From: Chryseobacterium defluvii
Lineage (GTDB): Bacteria; Bacteroidota; Bacteroidia; Flavobacteriales; Weeksellaceae
DNA length: 64,000 nt
Assembly (NCBI RefSeq): GCF_003634775.1
Contig: NZ_RBXB01000002.1
Coordinates: 248,001-312,000 of the forward strand
Direction of reading: 5' to 3'
Part shown: piece by piece, positions 7,929 through 16,192 of the stretch
Layout: each line of letters starts with the position of its first letter
Numbering within the stretch: the stretch's first letter is position 1
Translations under genes and position numbers: made by a program
Notes under the pieces: generated by a model
Seen by the model: the letters and a program-made list of their open reading frames with translations, nothing else
Told to the model about the DNA's origin: nothing
Databases searched by the model: none

Positions 7929-8246
7929 ATGGCTTTAGAAATTACAGATAGCTCATTCCAGGAAACGGTTTTGAAATCAGATAAACCGGTATTAGTAGAC
8001 TTTTGGGCGGTATGGTGTGGACCATGCAGAACTTTAGGTCCGATCATCGAAGAAGTGGCGGCGGATTTTGAAGGGAAAGCAATAGTAGGAAAAGTGGATG
8101 TGGACAACAACCAGGAAATTTCAATGCAGTATGGCATTAGAAATATTCCTACTGTTCTCATTTTTAAGAACGGAGAAGTTGTAGATAAATTAGTGGGGGT
8201 AGCTCCAAAAGATGTTATCGCTGAAAAGCTAAGCGCACACTTATAA
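7929..8246 (+). CDS. trxA: Thioredoxin
   Basis: Cytoplasmic thioredoxin of 105 aa, the normal length, without a signal peptide. The active site is WAVWCGPC at about residues 28-35, and the cis-Pro region NIPTVLIFKNGE lies at about 75-86. It reduces protein disulfides using thioredoxin reductase, which is not in this window. It has its own candidate promoter and a hairpin terminator at 8268, so it is probably monocistronic. Confidence 0.95.
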   Translation: MALEITDSSFQETVLKSDKPVLVDFWAVWCGPCRTLGPIIEEVAADFEGKAIVGKVDVDNNQEISMQYGIRNIPTVLIFKNGEVVDKLVGVAPKDVIAEKLSAHL

Positions 8247-8265
8247 AAAAATAACTTTGATAATG

Positions 8266-8299
8266 AACGCCTTCCAGCTATGGGAGGCATTTTTTTTTA
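8266..8299 (+). terminator. Rho-independent terminator after thioredoxin
   Basis: The imperfect stem GCCTTCC/GGGAGGC (one G-U pair) with an AGCTAT loop is followed by nine T residues. Confidence 0.75.
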
Positions 8300-8305
8300 A
8301 AATAA

Positions 8306-8336
8306 TTTGCAGGTAATTAAAAAAGATGTATTTTTG
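8306..8336 (+). promoter_or_regulatory. Promoter of the tRNA-Asp array
   Basis: The -33 element TTTG at 8306-8309 and the -7 element TATTTTTG at 8329-8336 are separated by 19 nt, an excellent match to the Bacteroidota vegetative promoter. The first tRNA begins 36 nt downstream. Confidence 0.65.
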
Positions 8337-8371
8337 CAATCACAAAAAGAAACAAGCTCTTTAAGAAAAAT

Positions 8372-8445
8372 GATCCGGTAGTTCAGCTGGTTAGAATGCC
8401 GCCCTGTCACGGCGGAGGTCGCGGGTTCGAGTCCCGTCCGGATCG
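8372..8445 (+). tRNA. tRNA-Asp (GTC), copy 1
   Basis: A 74-nt cloverleaf. The acceptor arms GATCCGG and CCGGATC pair, the anticodon arm CCGCCCTGTCACGGCGG shows anticodon GTC, and the T arm is CGGGTTCGAGTCCCG. The discriminator is G. The 3' CCA is not encoded, since the sequence continues CAT. Confidence 0.97.
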
Positions 8446-8477
8446 CATAAGTTTTATCAATTTACTTTAAAAAAATT

Positions 8478-8551
8478 GATCCGGTAGTTCAGTTGGTTAG
8501 AATGCCGCCCTGTCACGGCGGAGGTCGCGGGTTCGAGTCCCGTCCGGATCG
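8478..8551 (+). tRNA. tRNA-Asp (GTC), copy 2
   Basis: Identical to copy 1 except for one C-to-T change in the D arm (AGTTGG instead of AGCTGG). The preceding 32-nt spacer is almost the same as the spacer before copy 3. Confidence 0.97.
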
Positions 8552-8583
8552 CATAAGTTTTATCAGTTTACTTTAAAAAAATT

Positions 8584-8657
8584 GATCCGGTAGTTCAGCT
8601 GGTTAGAATGCCGCCCTGTCACGGCGGAGGTCGCGGGTTCGAGTCCCGTCCGGATCG
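8584..8657 (+). tRNA. tRNA-Asp (GTC), copy 3
   Basis: Identical in sequence to copy 1, with anticodon GTC and no encoded CCA. It is followed within 5 nt by the terminator hairpin that ends the array. Confidence 0.97.
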
Positions 8658-8661
8658 CATA

Positions 8662-8690
8662 AGTCTCTTATCAAATAGGAGGCTTTTTTA
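8662..8690 (+). terminator. Rho-independent terminator of the tRNA array
   Basis: The stem AGTCTCTTA/TAGGAGGCT, with G-U pairs and a TCAAA loop, is followed by a T-tract directly after the third tRNA. Confidence 0.7.
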
Positions 8691-8817
8691 TTTTTTATTA
8701 TTTACGTTTTTTTAGTCTATCCGTATTTTCCCGATATTTTTATGAATAATTAGTATTATTCAATTTTAGGTCTGATATTTGTACTTCAGAAGCGAAACTC
8801 AATGACCTAATTATTTT

Positions 8818-9843
8818 ATGAACATATTTGTGAAAAAATCATTTCTATACACATGCTTATGTGCTTTATTGTTGATCTCATGTAAAAAAGAAATAGAGAA
8901 AATAAGCGATACTTTTAAAGATACTTCTTCCATAGAATCTCCGGCAGAAAAACAAGATTCCATCAAAAAGGATTCTGTAGTACAAAAAGAATCTATTCCT
9001 GCTCAAATGAAGGATAATGGATTTTACGGAGCTTTTATACTTCCGAAAGATAAAAAACTAAGGGATTCCATGTTTTCGGTCTTCAGCAAACAATACACAG
9101 AAAAGGAGCGTTACGCAATTCTTGCGCTCAACCGGTTGGACTCCAAAAACAAATGGAATGCGGACACCCTTGTGGTTCCTGTGAAAATAGACACTACTTT
9201 GATGGCTTATTCACCGTTTCCAATGCAATTGGATGTATTGAGCCCTGTAAAAAAATTCGTTGTTTTTTCCTATCCTATTCAGGCTTATGGAGTGTATTCC
9301 AACGGAAGTCTGGTTAAATGGGGTCCGACAAGTATGGGAAAAAAATCGGCAAAGACAAAAACAGGCTTAACATTCGCCAACTGGAAAAAGAAACTGGCCA
9401 TATCTACCGTAAGCAGCGAATGGAAATTACCTTATAACTTTAATATTTTTAATCTTGACGGAATCGGATGGCATCAGTATGATCTTCCGGGTTATCCTGC
9501 ATCACACTCATGTTTGAGACTGTTAATGAATGATGCCAAATGGTTATATGGCTATGCGGACACCTGGGTTCTGAATCCGGGCGGAGCAACCACAAAAGCA
9601 AAAGGTACAGCTGTTTTGGTATATGGGGATTACAAATGGGGCGGAAGAAAGCCCTGGAGAAAATTATTGGATGATCCTAATGCAAATAATATTTCTGTAG
9701 AGGAAATGACGAAAATGATCGAACCCAGTATTGAAAAAATATTACAGGAGCAGGATAACAGAGAAAAAGTTGTAGATTCTATAAATGCAGCGAAAGCAGT
9801 ACTTGAGCAAATGCCGCAGACACCAAAGGCTATTGAGCCTTAA
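8818..9843 (+). CDS. L,D-transpeptidase (YkuD-type) lipoprotein
   Basis: Periplasmic lipoprotein of 341 aa. The signal peptide ends in lipobox LISC (Cys about 22). A Ser/Lys-rich linker follows, then a YkuD catalytic domain at about residues 150-260. The catalytic segment is HQYDLPGYPASHSCLRL, with His and the nucleophilic Cys in SHSCLRL; most relatives have SHGCxR, so Ser replaces Gly before the Cys. Such enzymes make 3-3 peptidoglycan cross-links or attach proteins to murein. The C-terminus is a charged helix (about 280-335). It converges on the membrane-protein gene downstream with no clear terminator between them. Confidence 0.85.
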   Translation: MNIFVKKSFLYTCLCALLLISCKKEIEKISDTFKDTSSIESPAEKQDSIKKDSVVQKESIPAQMKDNGFYGAFILPKDKKLRDSMFSVFSKQYTEKERYAILALNRLDSKNKWNADTLVVPVKIDTTLMAYSPFPMQLDVLSPVKKFVVFSYPIQAYGVYSNGSLVKWGPTSMGKKSAKTKTGLTFANWKKKLAISTVSSEWKLPYNFNIFNLDGIGWHQYDLPGYPASHSCLRLLMNDAKWLYGYADTWVLNPGGATTKAKGTAVLVYGDYKWGGRKPWRKLLDDPNANNISVEEMTKMIEPSIEKILQEQDNREKVVDSINAAKAVLEQMPQTPKAIEP

Positions 9844-10368
9844 TTAATCTTTTTTTTCAAATTGTAAAGTGGACTCTTCTGCAAACTTTCTCAGTTTTTG
9901 CATTTCATCTTTAGCTTTAATCTGCCCGAATCTCGCAGCAGCATAGGTGAGTCCTATACAAACAAGCATGATAAATGAAGCGTTTAAGGCCCATGGGAAT
10001 TCCTTGCTGTTGATTTGCTTTTCAACGTAATACATGGTGAAAAAAGTCATCCATAAGATCGAGAAAGAGAAGTAAAGAAACATGAAAAACGTCCATACCG
10101 CCGAGCTTGGTCCGAACACACCCCTTATGGCTGTCTGATCATCTTCTGTTTCTATCCTTAATGATAACCTTGGCTTCCAGTAGTTGTCATCTTCTGTTTC
10201 CACACAAATAGTAGCGACTTCTTTATTGATATTGCCGGAAAATTCATCTTTATGCTCATTAAGATATGTTCTGAGGTTTTCGGCATATTCCTCCTTGCTG
10301 AGACCGGTAAACATCTTGAATCTCGGGCGGGTTCTTATTTTATCTAAAGTGGTTTCCTCGGTTTTCAT
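9844..10368 (-). CDS. Membrane protein of unknown function with two TM helices
   Basis: Protein of 174 aa. I chose the ATG at 10368 because an upstream in-frame start would overlap the preceding gene, whose stop ends at 10370. The N-terminal half (about 1-85) is soluble and charged. Two membrane helices follow at about 88-112 and 122-145, and a charged C-terminal helix ends the protein. It lies 1 nt after the retropepsin/PDZ gene and is almost certainly co-translated with it. I do not recognise the family. The context suggests an accessory to that envelope protein. Confidence 0.7.
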   Translation of the reverse strand: MKTEETTLDKIRTRPRFKMFTGLSKEEYAENLRTYLNEHKDEFSGNINKEVATICVETEDDNYWKPRLSLRIETEDDQTAIRGVFGPSSAVWTFFMFLYFSFSILWMTFFTMYYVEKQINSKEFPWALNASFIMLVCIGLTYAAARFGQIKAKDEMQKLRKFAEESTLQFEKKD

Positions 10369-10369
10369 A

Positions 10370-11698
10370 TTAATATTGATCTTGATACGGGATAGGATCT
10401 TCCAATACAAAACTTAAAGTCAGTTTTTCTGTTTTTCTCTGTACAACCATGGTGATAGATTTTCCCTCCTGGGATTTCATGATTTCCAGTATTTTTTCCA
10501 TTGTCATATCAGAGGTTTTGCTTCCGTTGATGGTAATAACCTGATCATCCTTTTTAAAACCTGCTTTGTCGGCTGGTGAATCTTTTCTTACCCCGGAAAT
10601 AGAGAAAATGGGCTTTAAGACAAATTTATATTGAAATCTTTCACCGGCTGTAAGCTCAGCGGCAATTTTATTAGTTTTGGTAGTTTCTATAGAGACGAAA
10701 TCTTTTTCCCACTGAAGTCCGTCTTGCCTGAAATCGAGGCCACTCATGTTGAAATGAAATGGGTCCCCGAAATTCTTGTTTTTTCTTAAATACAGCTTCC
10801 CGTTAAGGTAATCGAAAATAACCGTAAAACGACGCATTATTTCGCCTCCTACGGATCCTTTTCTGTTCTCGACGATGGTTACATGCTGGATAGAATACTC
10901 ATCGGGCATCGCGGTAAGAGGTTTTTCAAACTTAAAATCGCCGATATAGAAGTTATGGATCCTGCTTCTCTTTCCAAAAATATCGCCGTTAAAACCTCTT
11001 CCTAAAAAATCATCAATATTGGGACGATTGTATACAAAATCTTTGATAAGGGTAGGGAAGAGCCATATAGGATCACTGTTTCCCAAATCAATCAGCATCT
11101 TTGAGCTTTTCTTTTCTCTCGTCATTTCTATATCTGCATAAATGTAGGGTTTATTCTTTTCGATGGATATGGGGAATTCTTCAAAACGCTGCGATTTTTT
11201 CCGGAATAAATCAGTATCGTTGTAGACGGTAATTTTTTTTGAAAGATAGTCTATGGCAACAGGATGGTTCTTAAAGAAATGATATCCGATCACTCCGTTT
11301 ACAGGAATGCCGACATGAGTGGAAATATTGAATTCCTGATTGGTGATAATGAAAATAGTCATGGAACGATTCGTGAAATTGTTTCCCACCTTTCCAATAT
11401 TGTTATCCGATCTGAATCCGTCGATACTTAAATCCCCTCCCAATCCGGAAAATCTGACTTTTTCAACGCTGGTCAGCTTTACTTCCTTATTCTCCAGACT
11501 GAAAAGCAGTGTTTCTGCTACCCCGGTATCCAGTAAAAAGGTAAGTTCAGCTCCATTAATGGTAACAGGAATGAAAATAAGGTTATTGATGAGCTTGAAC
11601 GGGATAACTGTTTTTTTAGCATCTTTTATTTCAAAAGCGTTTTGGGCATTGAGGAAAATGCTGAAAAATAGCGCAACTATAAAACATCTTAAATTCAT
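10370..11698 (-). CDS. Retropepsin-like aspartyl protease with C-terminal PDZ domain
   Basis: Secreted or periplasmic protein of 442 aa with signal peptide FIVALFFSIFLNAQ. Two pepsin-like lobes are visible: the first has the catalytic motif FLLDTGVAET at about residues 54-63, the second has LIDLGNSDPI at about 195-210, where D-L-G replaces D-T/S-G. A PDZ domain at about 350-430 carries GVRKDSPADKAGFKKDDQVI. This architecture recurs in Bacteroidota as aspartyl protease family proteins whose substrates are mostly unknown. The second lobe may be structural rather than catalytic. It is the first gene of a two-gene unit with the membrane protein at 9844. Confidence 0.85.
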   Translation of the reverse strand: MNLRCFIVALFFSIFLNAQNAFEIKDAKKTVIPFKLINNLIFIPVTINGAELTFLLDTGVAETLLFSLENKEVKLTSVEKVRFSGLGGDLSIDGFRSDNNIGKVGNNFTNRSMTIFIITNQEFNISTHVGIPVNGVIGYHFFKNHPVAIDYLSKKITVYNDTDLFRKKSQRFEEFPISIEKNKPYIYADIEMTREKKSSKMLIDLGNSDPIWLFPTLIKDFVYNRPNIDDFLGRGFNGDIFGKRSRIHNFYIGDFKFEKPLTAMPDEYSIQHVTIVENRKGSVGGEIMRRFTVIFDYLNGKLYLRKNKNFGDPFHFNMSGLDFRQDGLQWEKDFVSIETTKTNKIAAELTAGERFQYKFVLKPIFSISGVRKDSPADKAGFKKDDQVITINGSKTSDMTMEKILEIMKSQEGKSITMVVQRKTEKLTLSFVLEDPIPYQDQY

Positions 11699-11734
11699 TT
11701 ACTGAATTTAGTGAATTTATTCTTACGAAAAACA

Positions 11735-11763
11735 AAAAAGATTCTCAATGGTGAAAATCTTTA
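11735..11763 (-). terminator. Possible terminator after the carboxylesterase
   Basis: On the minus strand the arms AAAGATT/AATCTTT, with a 12-nt loop, are followed by a T-rich run. The stem is short, so the call is tentative. Confidence 0.4.
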
Positions 11764-11805
11764 TATAAACTGCAATAAAACCGGCAATTGTTTGTATAGT
11801 GTAGG

Positions 11806-12441
11806 CTATTTTGAATAAAAGTCCATCAAATCCATATAGTTTTTTTGATTCACTCCATGGCCGCTCATGTATTCACGGAATGTAAAATAACAGTTAAGAT
11901 CATATAAAAGATCGGCAGCTTTTCTTCCCCATTCTAATGGAATAACTGCGTCATCTGTACCGTGAGATATAAAGAATCGCAGGTGCTCCAGTTTCTTTTT
12001 GTCTTTGATGTTGCCCAGTAATTTATTTTCAGGATAACTGCTCATACATGCAACACGGTTGAAAAGTTCAGGATATTGTAAAGCCAAAGCATAACATAAT
12101 ATTCCTCCCTGGCTAAATCCGCATAAGTGAGCTTGTCCTTCGGTTAGTCCATAACGGTTAATGATTTCAAGGACACTTTCCAACACGGCACGAAGGGATT
12201 CGTTAGCCTGATCGACATTGATAAAATTTTCAGGGTTGTCGAAATCTATATCATACCACGAATATCCCTCAAATTGAGTGTCTCTTGGAGCTCTGAAGCT
12301 TATGATAAGCCAATCTTGGGGAAGTGTTTCTCTGAAGCTGAAAAGATCCTGCTCGTTGCTGCCATATCCGTGAAGCATAAAAAGTACAGGAGTATTTGGA
12401 GTAATATTTTCCGGTTCTCTAATGATGTAATCTAAATTCAT
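11806..12441 (-). CDS. Alpha/beta hydrolase, carboxylesterase/phospholipase (YpfH-like)
   Basis: Cytoplasmic serine hydrolase of 211 aa without a signal peptide. The nucleophile elbow is CGFSQGG (Ser about 110), the acid Asp is in SHGTDDAVIP (about 165) and the catalytic His in YMSGHGVN (about 200). The oxyanion-hole region is MLHGYGSNEQD. This pattern fits the small esterase family that hydrolyses short acyl esters or lysophospholipids. It stands alone between an AT-rich intergenic region and the retropepsin gene. Confidence 0.85.
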   Translation of the reverse strand: MNLDYIIREPENITPNTPVLFMLHGYGSNEQDLFSFRETLPQDWLIISFRAPRDTQFEGYSWYDIDFDNPENFINVDQANESLRAVLESVLEIINRYGLTEGQAHLCGFSQGGILCYALALQYPELFNRVACMSSYPENKLLGNIKDKKKLEHLRFFISHGTDDAVIPLEWGRKAADLLYDLNCYFTFREYMSGHGVNQKNYMDLMDFYSK

Positions 12442-12691
12442 AAGACAAATATAGTTATAAATTGAATTAAAAAAGATCTTGACCTGATAATATTAAAAAT
12501 GTAAAGTTTTAGTTTAAATAAAATTAGTTTTAACTATTGATTAATAGTGTATTATAATTTTTATATATAATTAAGTTTAATATAATTTTTTATTAAATAT
12601 ACAATTTTTTCAGCTTTTATTGATTTGATACTGTTTAGAAATCTTTATTGGAAATTTTTCATAAAAGTTATTTTTATATTGATAAAAAACC

Positions 12692-12699
12692 TATATTTG
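12692..12699 (+). promoter_or_regulatory. Candidate -7 promoter element of the surface lipoprotein gene
   Basis: TATATTTG fits TAnnTTTG, 25 nt upstream of the ATG at 12725, at the end of a 283-bp AT-rich gap in which nothing else was recognised. Confidence 0.45.
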
Positions 12700-12724
12700 G
12701 AACATTAAAAATCTATTTGGAGAA

Positions 12725-13174
12725 ATGAAGCAATTTTACAAATCAAAAAGTTTACTTAGACTTTCCTTTTTATTCATCGTATTATTCTCAGTAATTTCTG
12801 TTGTTAATTCTTGTAAAGATGACGATGATGATGAATTTACAGATCATATTGTTCAGTTTGAAGCAAAAATAGTTAACGGGGGACCTGCAACTCCGCCACC
12901 GACTACTTTTAGTAAATTTAAAACGGTAGTTACCCAGGTTGGAACCAGCTCAAATACTATTTTTGATCCGCCGGGTTTTACATGGACAAGTGGGGAGTTT
13001 TTTGTAAATTCTAGCCAATCGCAATTGAATTTAGCCGCTAATGCAGAATTGTTACATGCGGATTCTAAATTGACTGTAACTATTTGGATTGACGGGGAGA
13101 TTGCCGAAACAGCTACTGTAGAAGGTGCAGGAACGAAAAGTGTTTCTGTAGCTCACAGTTTCTTAGAATTGTAA
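12725..13174 (+). CDS. Small lipoprotein, probably surface-exposed, unknown function
   Basis: Lipoprotein of 149 aa. A long signal peptide ends in VVNSC (Cys about 30). The first mature residues are CKDDDDDE. Lys plus a run of acidic residues next to the lipidated Cys matches the lipoprotein export signal described in Capnocytophaga and other Bacteroidota, so surface display is likely. The remainder is beta-rich and has a Pro-rich stretch TPPPTTF. I do not recognise a domain. It has its own promoter-like element and terminator, so it is probably monocistronic. Confidence 0.75.
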   Translation: MKQFYKSKSLLRLSFLFIVLFSVISVVNSCKDDDDDEFTDHIVQFEAKIVNGGPATPPPTTFSKFKTVVTQVGTSSNTIFDPPGFTWTSGEFFVNSSQSQLNLAANAELLHADSKLTVTIWIDGEIAETATVEGAGTKSVSVAHSFLEL

Positions 13175-13203
13175 ATCAGAATAACATATTAAGATATATA
13201 AAA

Positions 13204-13230
13204 ATACCGCCGATCGGCGGTATTTTTTGT
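13204..13230 (+). terminator. Rho-independent terminator after the surface lipoprotein
   Basis: The perfect stem ATACCGCC/GGCGGTAT with a GATC loop is followed by TTTTTT. Confidence 0.85.
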
Positions 13231-13255
13231 TTAAAAAATTATAAGAAGAAGATTA

Positions 13256-13894
13256 CTATTCATCTATCATATTTTGTTGCAAAGCAATAGTAATAAGCTC
13301 TGTTGAATTCTTTGCCTGAAACTTCTGCAACAGGTTTTTACGATGGGTATCTACAGTGAGAGGGCTGAGGTAAAGTTCTTCTGCAATGATACTGCTTGTT
13401 TTTCCCTGGGCCACCAACCTTAGGATCTGTTTTTCCCTTTTGGTAAGTCTGGGCAAGGAAAGCTCACTTTGGGAAGGCTTGCTGATGATTTGCTTGGTTT
13501 CGTTACAGAACACAATATTTCCGGAAAGTGTACCTTTTATGCATTCTATAAGCTCTTCAATAGAGGTGTTTTTCAGTAAATAACCACTGGCTCCGTTTTG
13601 GATACATTGCATAATGATACTCCGCTCGGAGCGGTTGCTGAACATAATGACGGAAGTATCGGGTGATATTTTCTTTATTTCTTTGCACAACTCAATGCCA
13701 TTGGCATCAGGTAAAGTAATATCGAGCAGAATAATATCTACGGCATTGGATTTTACGTATTGGATGATTTCTGAAGCTGAAGTGAAGCTCTCAGAGATAT
13801 GAAGGAATGATTGATTTTTAAGCATCATTTTCAACCCTTCAATAACTATTGGATGGTCATCTACAATAACGACATTTATTTTATGAGATTGCAT
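13256..13894 (-). CDS. NarL/LuxR-type response regulator
   Basis: Response regulator of 212 aa. The receiver domain at about 6-125 has acidic pair DD (VIVDDHP), phospho-acceptor Asp in ILLDITLPDANG (about 57) and the conserved Lys in GYLLKNTSIEE. The LuxR-type helix-turn-helix at about 148-205 carries LTKREKQILRLVAQGKTSS. It overlaps the upstream sensor kinase gene by 14 nt, so the two are translationally coupled and form a two-component pair. Target genes are not evident; the outer-membrane protein gene at 16193, transcribed away from the pair, is one candidate by position. Confidence 0.93.
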   Translation of the reverse strand: MQSHKINVVIVDDHPIVIEGLKMMLKNQSFLHISESFTSASEIIQYVKSNAVDIILLDITLPDANGIELCKEIKKISPDTSVIMFSNRSERSIIMQCIQNGASGYLLKNTSIEELIECIKGTLSGNIVFCNETKQIISKPSQSELSLPRLTKREKQILRLVAQGKTSSIIAEELYLSPLTVDTHRKNLLQKFQAKNSTELITIALQQNMIDE

Positions 13895-15908
13895 AAGTGT
13901 TTAATTCAATATTAATAATTGTTCCTTCATGATCAGAATTGATTTCCATCTTGCCTTTAAGATAATCGACTCTGTTTTTAAGGTTATGAAGTCCCATGCT
14001 TTTTGATTTTTTAAAATCCTCTTCCTTGAATCCTTGTCCGTTGTCTTCAACAGTAATCAGGAAGTATTCATCGGATTGTGAGCATTGCAGTAATATATTG
14101 GTCGCTTTTGAATGTTTTACCGAATTAGTCAATAGCTCCTGAGCGATTCTGTAAATATTAAGCTGTATGGATAATGGAATGTTTTTGCTGATATTAATAG
14201 GTTGAAAATCCACTTCCAGATCTTTCCTGGTGTAAAAGTCACAAAGGTCTTTAAGAGCTGTTTCCAGGCCGAAATTCAGCAAAGATTCGGGCATAAGGTT
14301 CCGGGCGACATGTCTTAGCTCAGTAACCGAATGATCCAGCTGATTCAGAATTTTATAGAAATCTTTATGCTGATCTGCTTCCAGATTGGTTGATGACCAT
14401 GTGGAAAAATTGATTTTAACCCCTGCAAGCATTCCGCCGAGACCATCGTGAAGATCTTTGGCAATCCTTTCCCTTTCCCTTTCTTCACCTTCCAAAATGG
14501 CTTTTGTGAGAGATAATTCTTCCTTTTGTTTGATATCTTTTATTTTTTGCTGCAGGTTGATCTCTTTTTGTTCGGATAACTTCTTGTTTTTTCTGTACAG
14601 GAGAAATAAGAAAATCAAAAGACTGAGAAATAACAATAAAACAAGACCTAATATCCATAAATAAGAATCTTTTTTATTGACTTCTAATTGTTTCTGTATT
14701 TTTTCCCTATTGAGGCTTGCAATTTTTTTCTCGGCTTCCGCTTTTTTATACCTGGCTTCAAGGTTAGCTATATTTTGATGAATAAGCACCGTATTAGTAC
14801 TGTCGATAGAGTTGATGAACTTTTCAGCATATAAATTGGCATTGACTGTATCTTTCAGGGCTGTGAAATTTTTGGTCAGTCCTTTTAGAGTTTCCTGTCT
14901 GTTTTTTTGATAGGCAGAGGTTTTATATACCTTAGTCAGGATTTCATTGGATTTCTTATAGTCTTTTGCATCCTGATAGATCTGTTGCTTGAATAAGTTG
15001 ATTCTTTCAATGATTGTAGTGTTTTTGTATTTTTCGGCATTACTGAGCCCCCAATCAAAGTTTTTGAATGCTTCGGAATAATTCCCCAGCTTCATATGAT
15101 AAAAGCCTAAGGTACTGAAGTAAAGGGAATGAAAATTAGATTCCGGATAATCTTTAATGATAGCATACGTTTTATTGAGTTCCGTTTTTGCTTCCTGCAT
15201 CCTTTTTTCTCTCATCAGGCATTCTGCTTTTATCAAAAGGGTTTCCCCCAGAAAGCCTTTTGATTGTGGGGTCTGCTTTTTTAACCTGTTAAAAAAAGAT
15301 TCTGCCATATTACAATGTTCTATGGCTTTTGAAAAATCCTGTGAATTGTAAAATGAAAGGGCCACCCCTTTATACAATCCGCCAATGAGCTCATAATCTC
15401 CTATAGATTGTGCCAAAGGAATTGCTTTGGTGATAATAATATTCATGGATTCCACTTCTTTGTTCTGCATTCTTTTGAATAAAGACAGATTCTGAAGCAT
15501 AATGATTCTTATTTTTTTCGCCTCCTTACTTTTATATTTCCTCAGAATAGATTCTATGCTTGTAAAATCTTTTTCAAGAAGAGTGGCCACATCAGGCTTC
15601 GTGAAATTGATTAAAGATTGATAATAAAGCCCTATATCCTTATACAATTGGCTTTGGGATGAGCTTTTAAGGCCTTGTTTTACATATTTATTATAATTTT
15701 CTATATCCTGTCTTGTGAAATAAGTAGCGGCAAGCTGATAAGATTTAAGAGCTTTTACAGTATCTATGGTTTCATTGTTGGTTGCGGTAACCAGGCTGTC
15801 AAAATTACTGTTCTTTTTTTCCAGATAATAAAAATAGGCAGCTTGGGCATTTACTTTATATGAGCCAAACAGTGAAAGTAAAAAGAAAAATAAATATTTA
15901 TTCGCCAT
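13881..15908 (-). CDS. Sensor histidine kinase, NarX type (HisKA_3), with TPR sensor region
   Basis: Membrane kinase of 675 aa from the ATG at 15908, which begins the signal sequence MANKYLFFFLLSLFGSYKVNAQ; a longer in-frame start exists at 15953. A periplasmic region of TPR-like helices spans about 30-370. A coiled coil precedes one TM helix at about 415-437 (LWILGLVLLLFLSLLIFL). The HisKA_3 domain has the phospho-acceptor His in KDLHDGLGGMLAG, and the HATPase has ELLTNSVKHS and DNGQGF. This TPR-TM-HisKA_3 layout is common in Bacteroidota. Its partner is the overlapping NarL-type regulator. The signal is unknown. Confidence 0.92.
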   Translation of the reverse strand: MANKYLFFFLLSLFGSYKVNAQAAYFYYLEKKNSNFDSLVTATNNETIDTVKALKSYQLAATYFTRQDIENYNKYVKQGLKSSSQSQLYKDIGLYYQSLINFTKPDVATLLEKDFTSIESILRKYKSKEAKKIRIIMLQNLSLFKRMQNKEVESMNIIITKAIPLAQSIGDYELIGGLYKGVALSFYNSQDFSKAIEHCNMAESFFNRLKKQTPQSKGFLGETLLIKAECLMREKRMQEAKTELNKTYAIIKDYPESNFHSLYFSTLGFYHMKLGNYSEAFKNFDWGLSNAEKYKNTTIIERINLFKQQIYQDAKDYKKSNEILTKVYKTSAYQKNRQETLKGLTKNFTALKDTVNANLYAEKFINSIDSTNTVLIHQNIANLEARYKKAEAEKKIASLNREKIQKQLEVNKKDSYLWILGLVLLLFLSLLIFLFLLYRKNKKLSEQKEINLQQKIKDIKQKEELSLTKAILEGEERERERIAKDLHDGLGGMLAGVKINFSTWSSTNLEADQHKDFYKILNQLDHSVTELRHVARNLMPESLLNFGLETALKDLCDFYTRKDLEVDFQPINISKNIPLSIQLNIYRIAQELLTNSVKHSKATNILLQCSQSDEYFLITVEDNGQGFKEEDFKKSKSMGLHNLKNRVDYLKGKMEINSDHEGTIINIELNTYAIS

Positions 15909-16107
15909 GGGGAAGTAATAGGATTGCTGAGGTTCAAAAATAAAAAAATACACTAAAAGAATAATGATATTGCTGTATGTTATTTTATATGACAGTCTTA
16001 TGGGTGAAAATTATAATTCCTGAAGATATATTTTGCCAAAGATACAGCATAAACGACTCATTAAATATACCTGAAAACAGGTAGAAAAAAATACTGTTTT
16101 TTAAGGA

Positions 16108-16138
16108 TTGCAGTCTGTGCTGTACTCTGATAGCTTTG
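16108..16138 (+). promoter_or_regulatory. Promoter of the outer-membrane beta-barrel gene
   Basis: TTG at 16108-16110 and TAGCTTTG at 16131-16138 are separated by 20 nt, a full Bacteroidota -33/-7 pair. The ATG follows 54 nt later. Confidence 0.6.
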
Positions 16139-16192
16139 CAGAAGTCACAAAGACATATGAATTCTCAAATTAAACATTAAAATTATTATTAA

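Larger units (their letters stand above)
8372..8657 (+). repeat. Tandem 106-bp repeat made of tRNA-Asp plus spacer
   Basis: Three tRNA-Asp copies recur with a period of exactly 106 bp (starts 8372, 8478, 8584). The two 32-nt spacers differ at a single base (TATCAATTT against TATCAGTTT), which indicates recent tandem duplication or ongoing gene conversion. Confidence 0.95.

Noticed and set aside
7913..8290. Minus-strand open frame of 125 codons
   Set aside because: It is the shadow of thioredoxin, whose conserved motif lies on the plus strand.
8372..8657. Array with regular spacing that could be taken for a CRISPR or satellite
   Set aside because: The repeat unit folds into tRNA-Asp, and the spacers are nearly identical rather than diverse.
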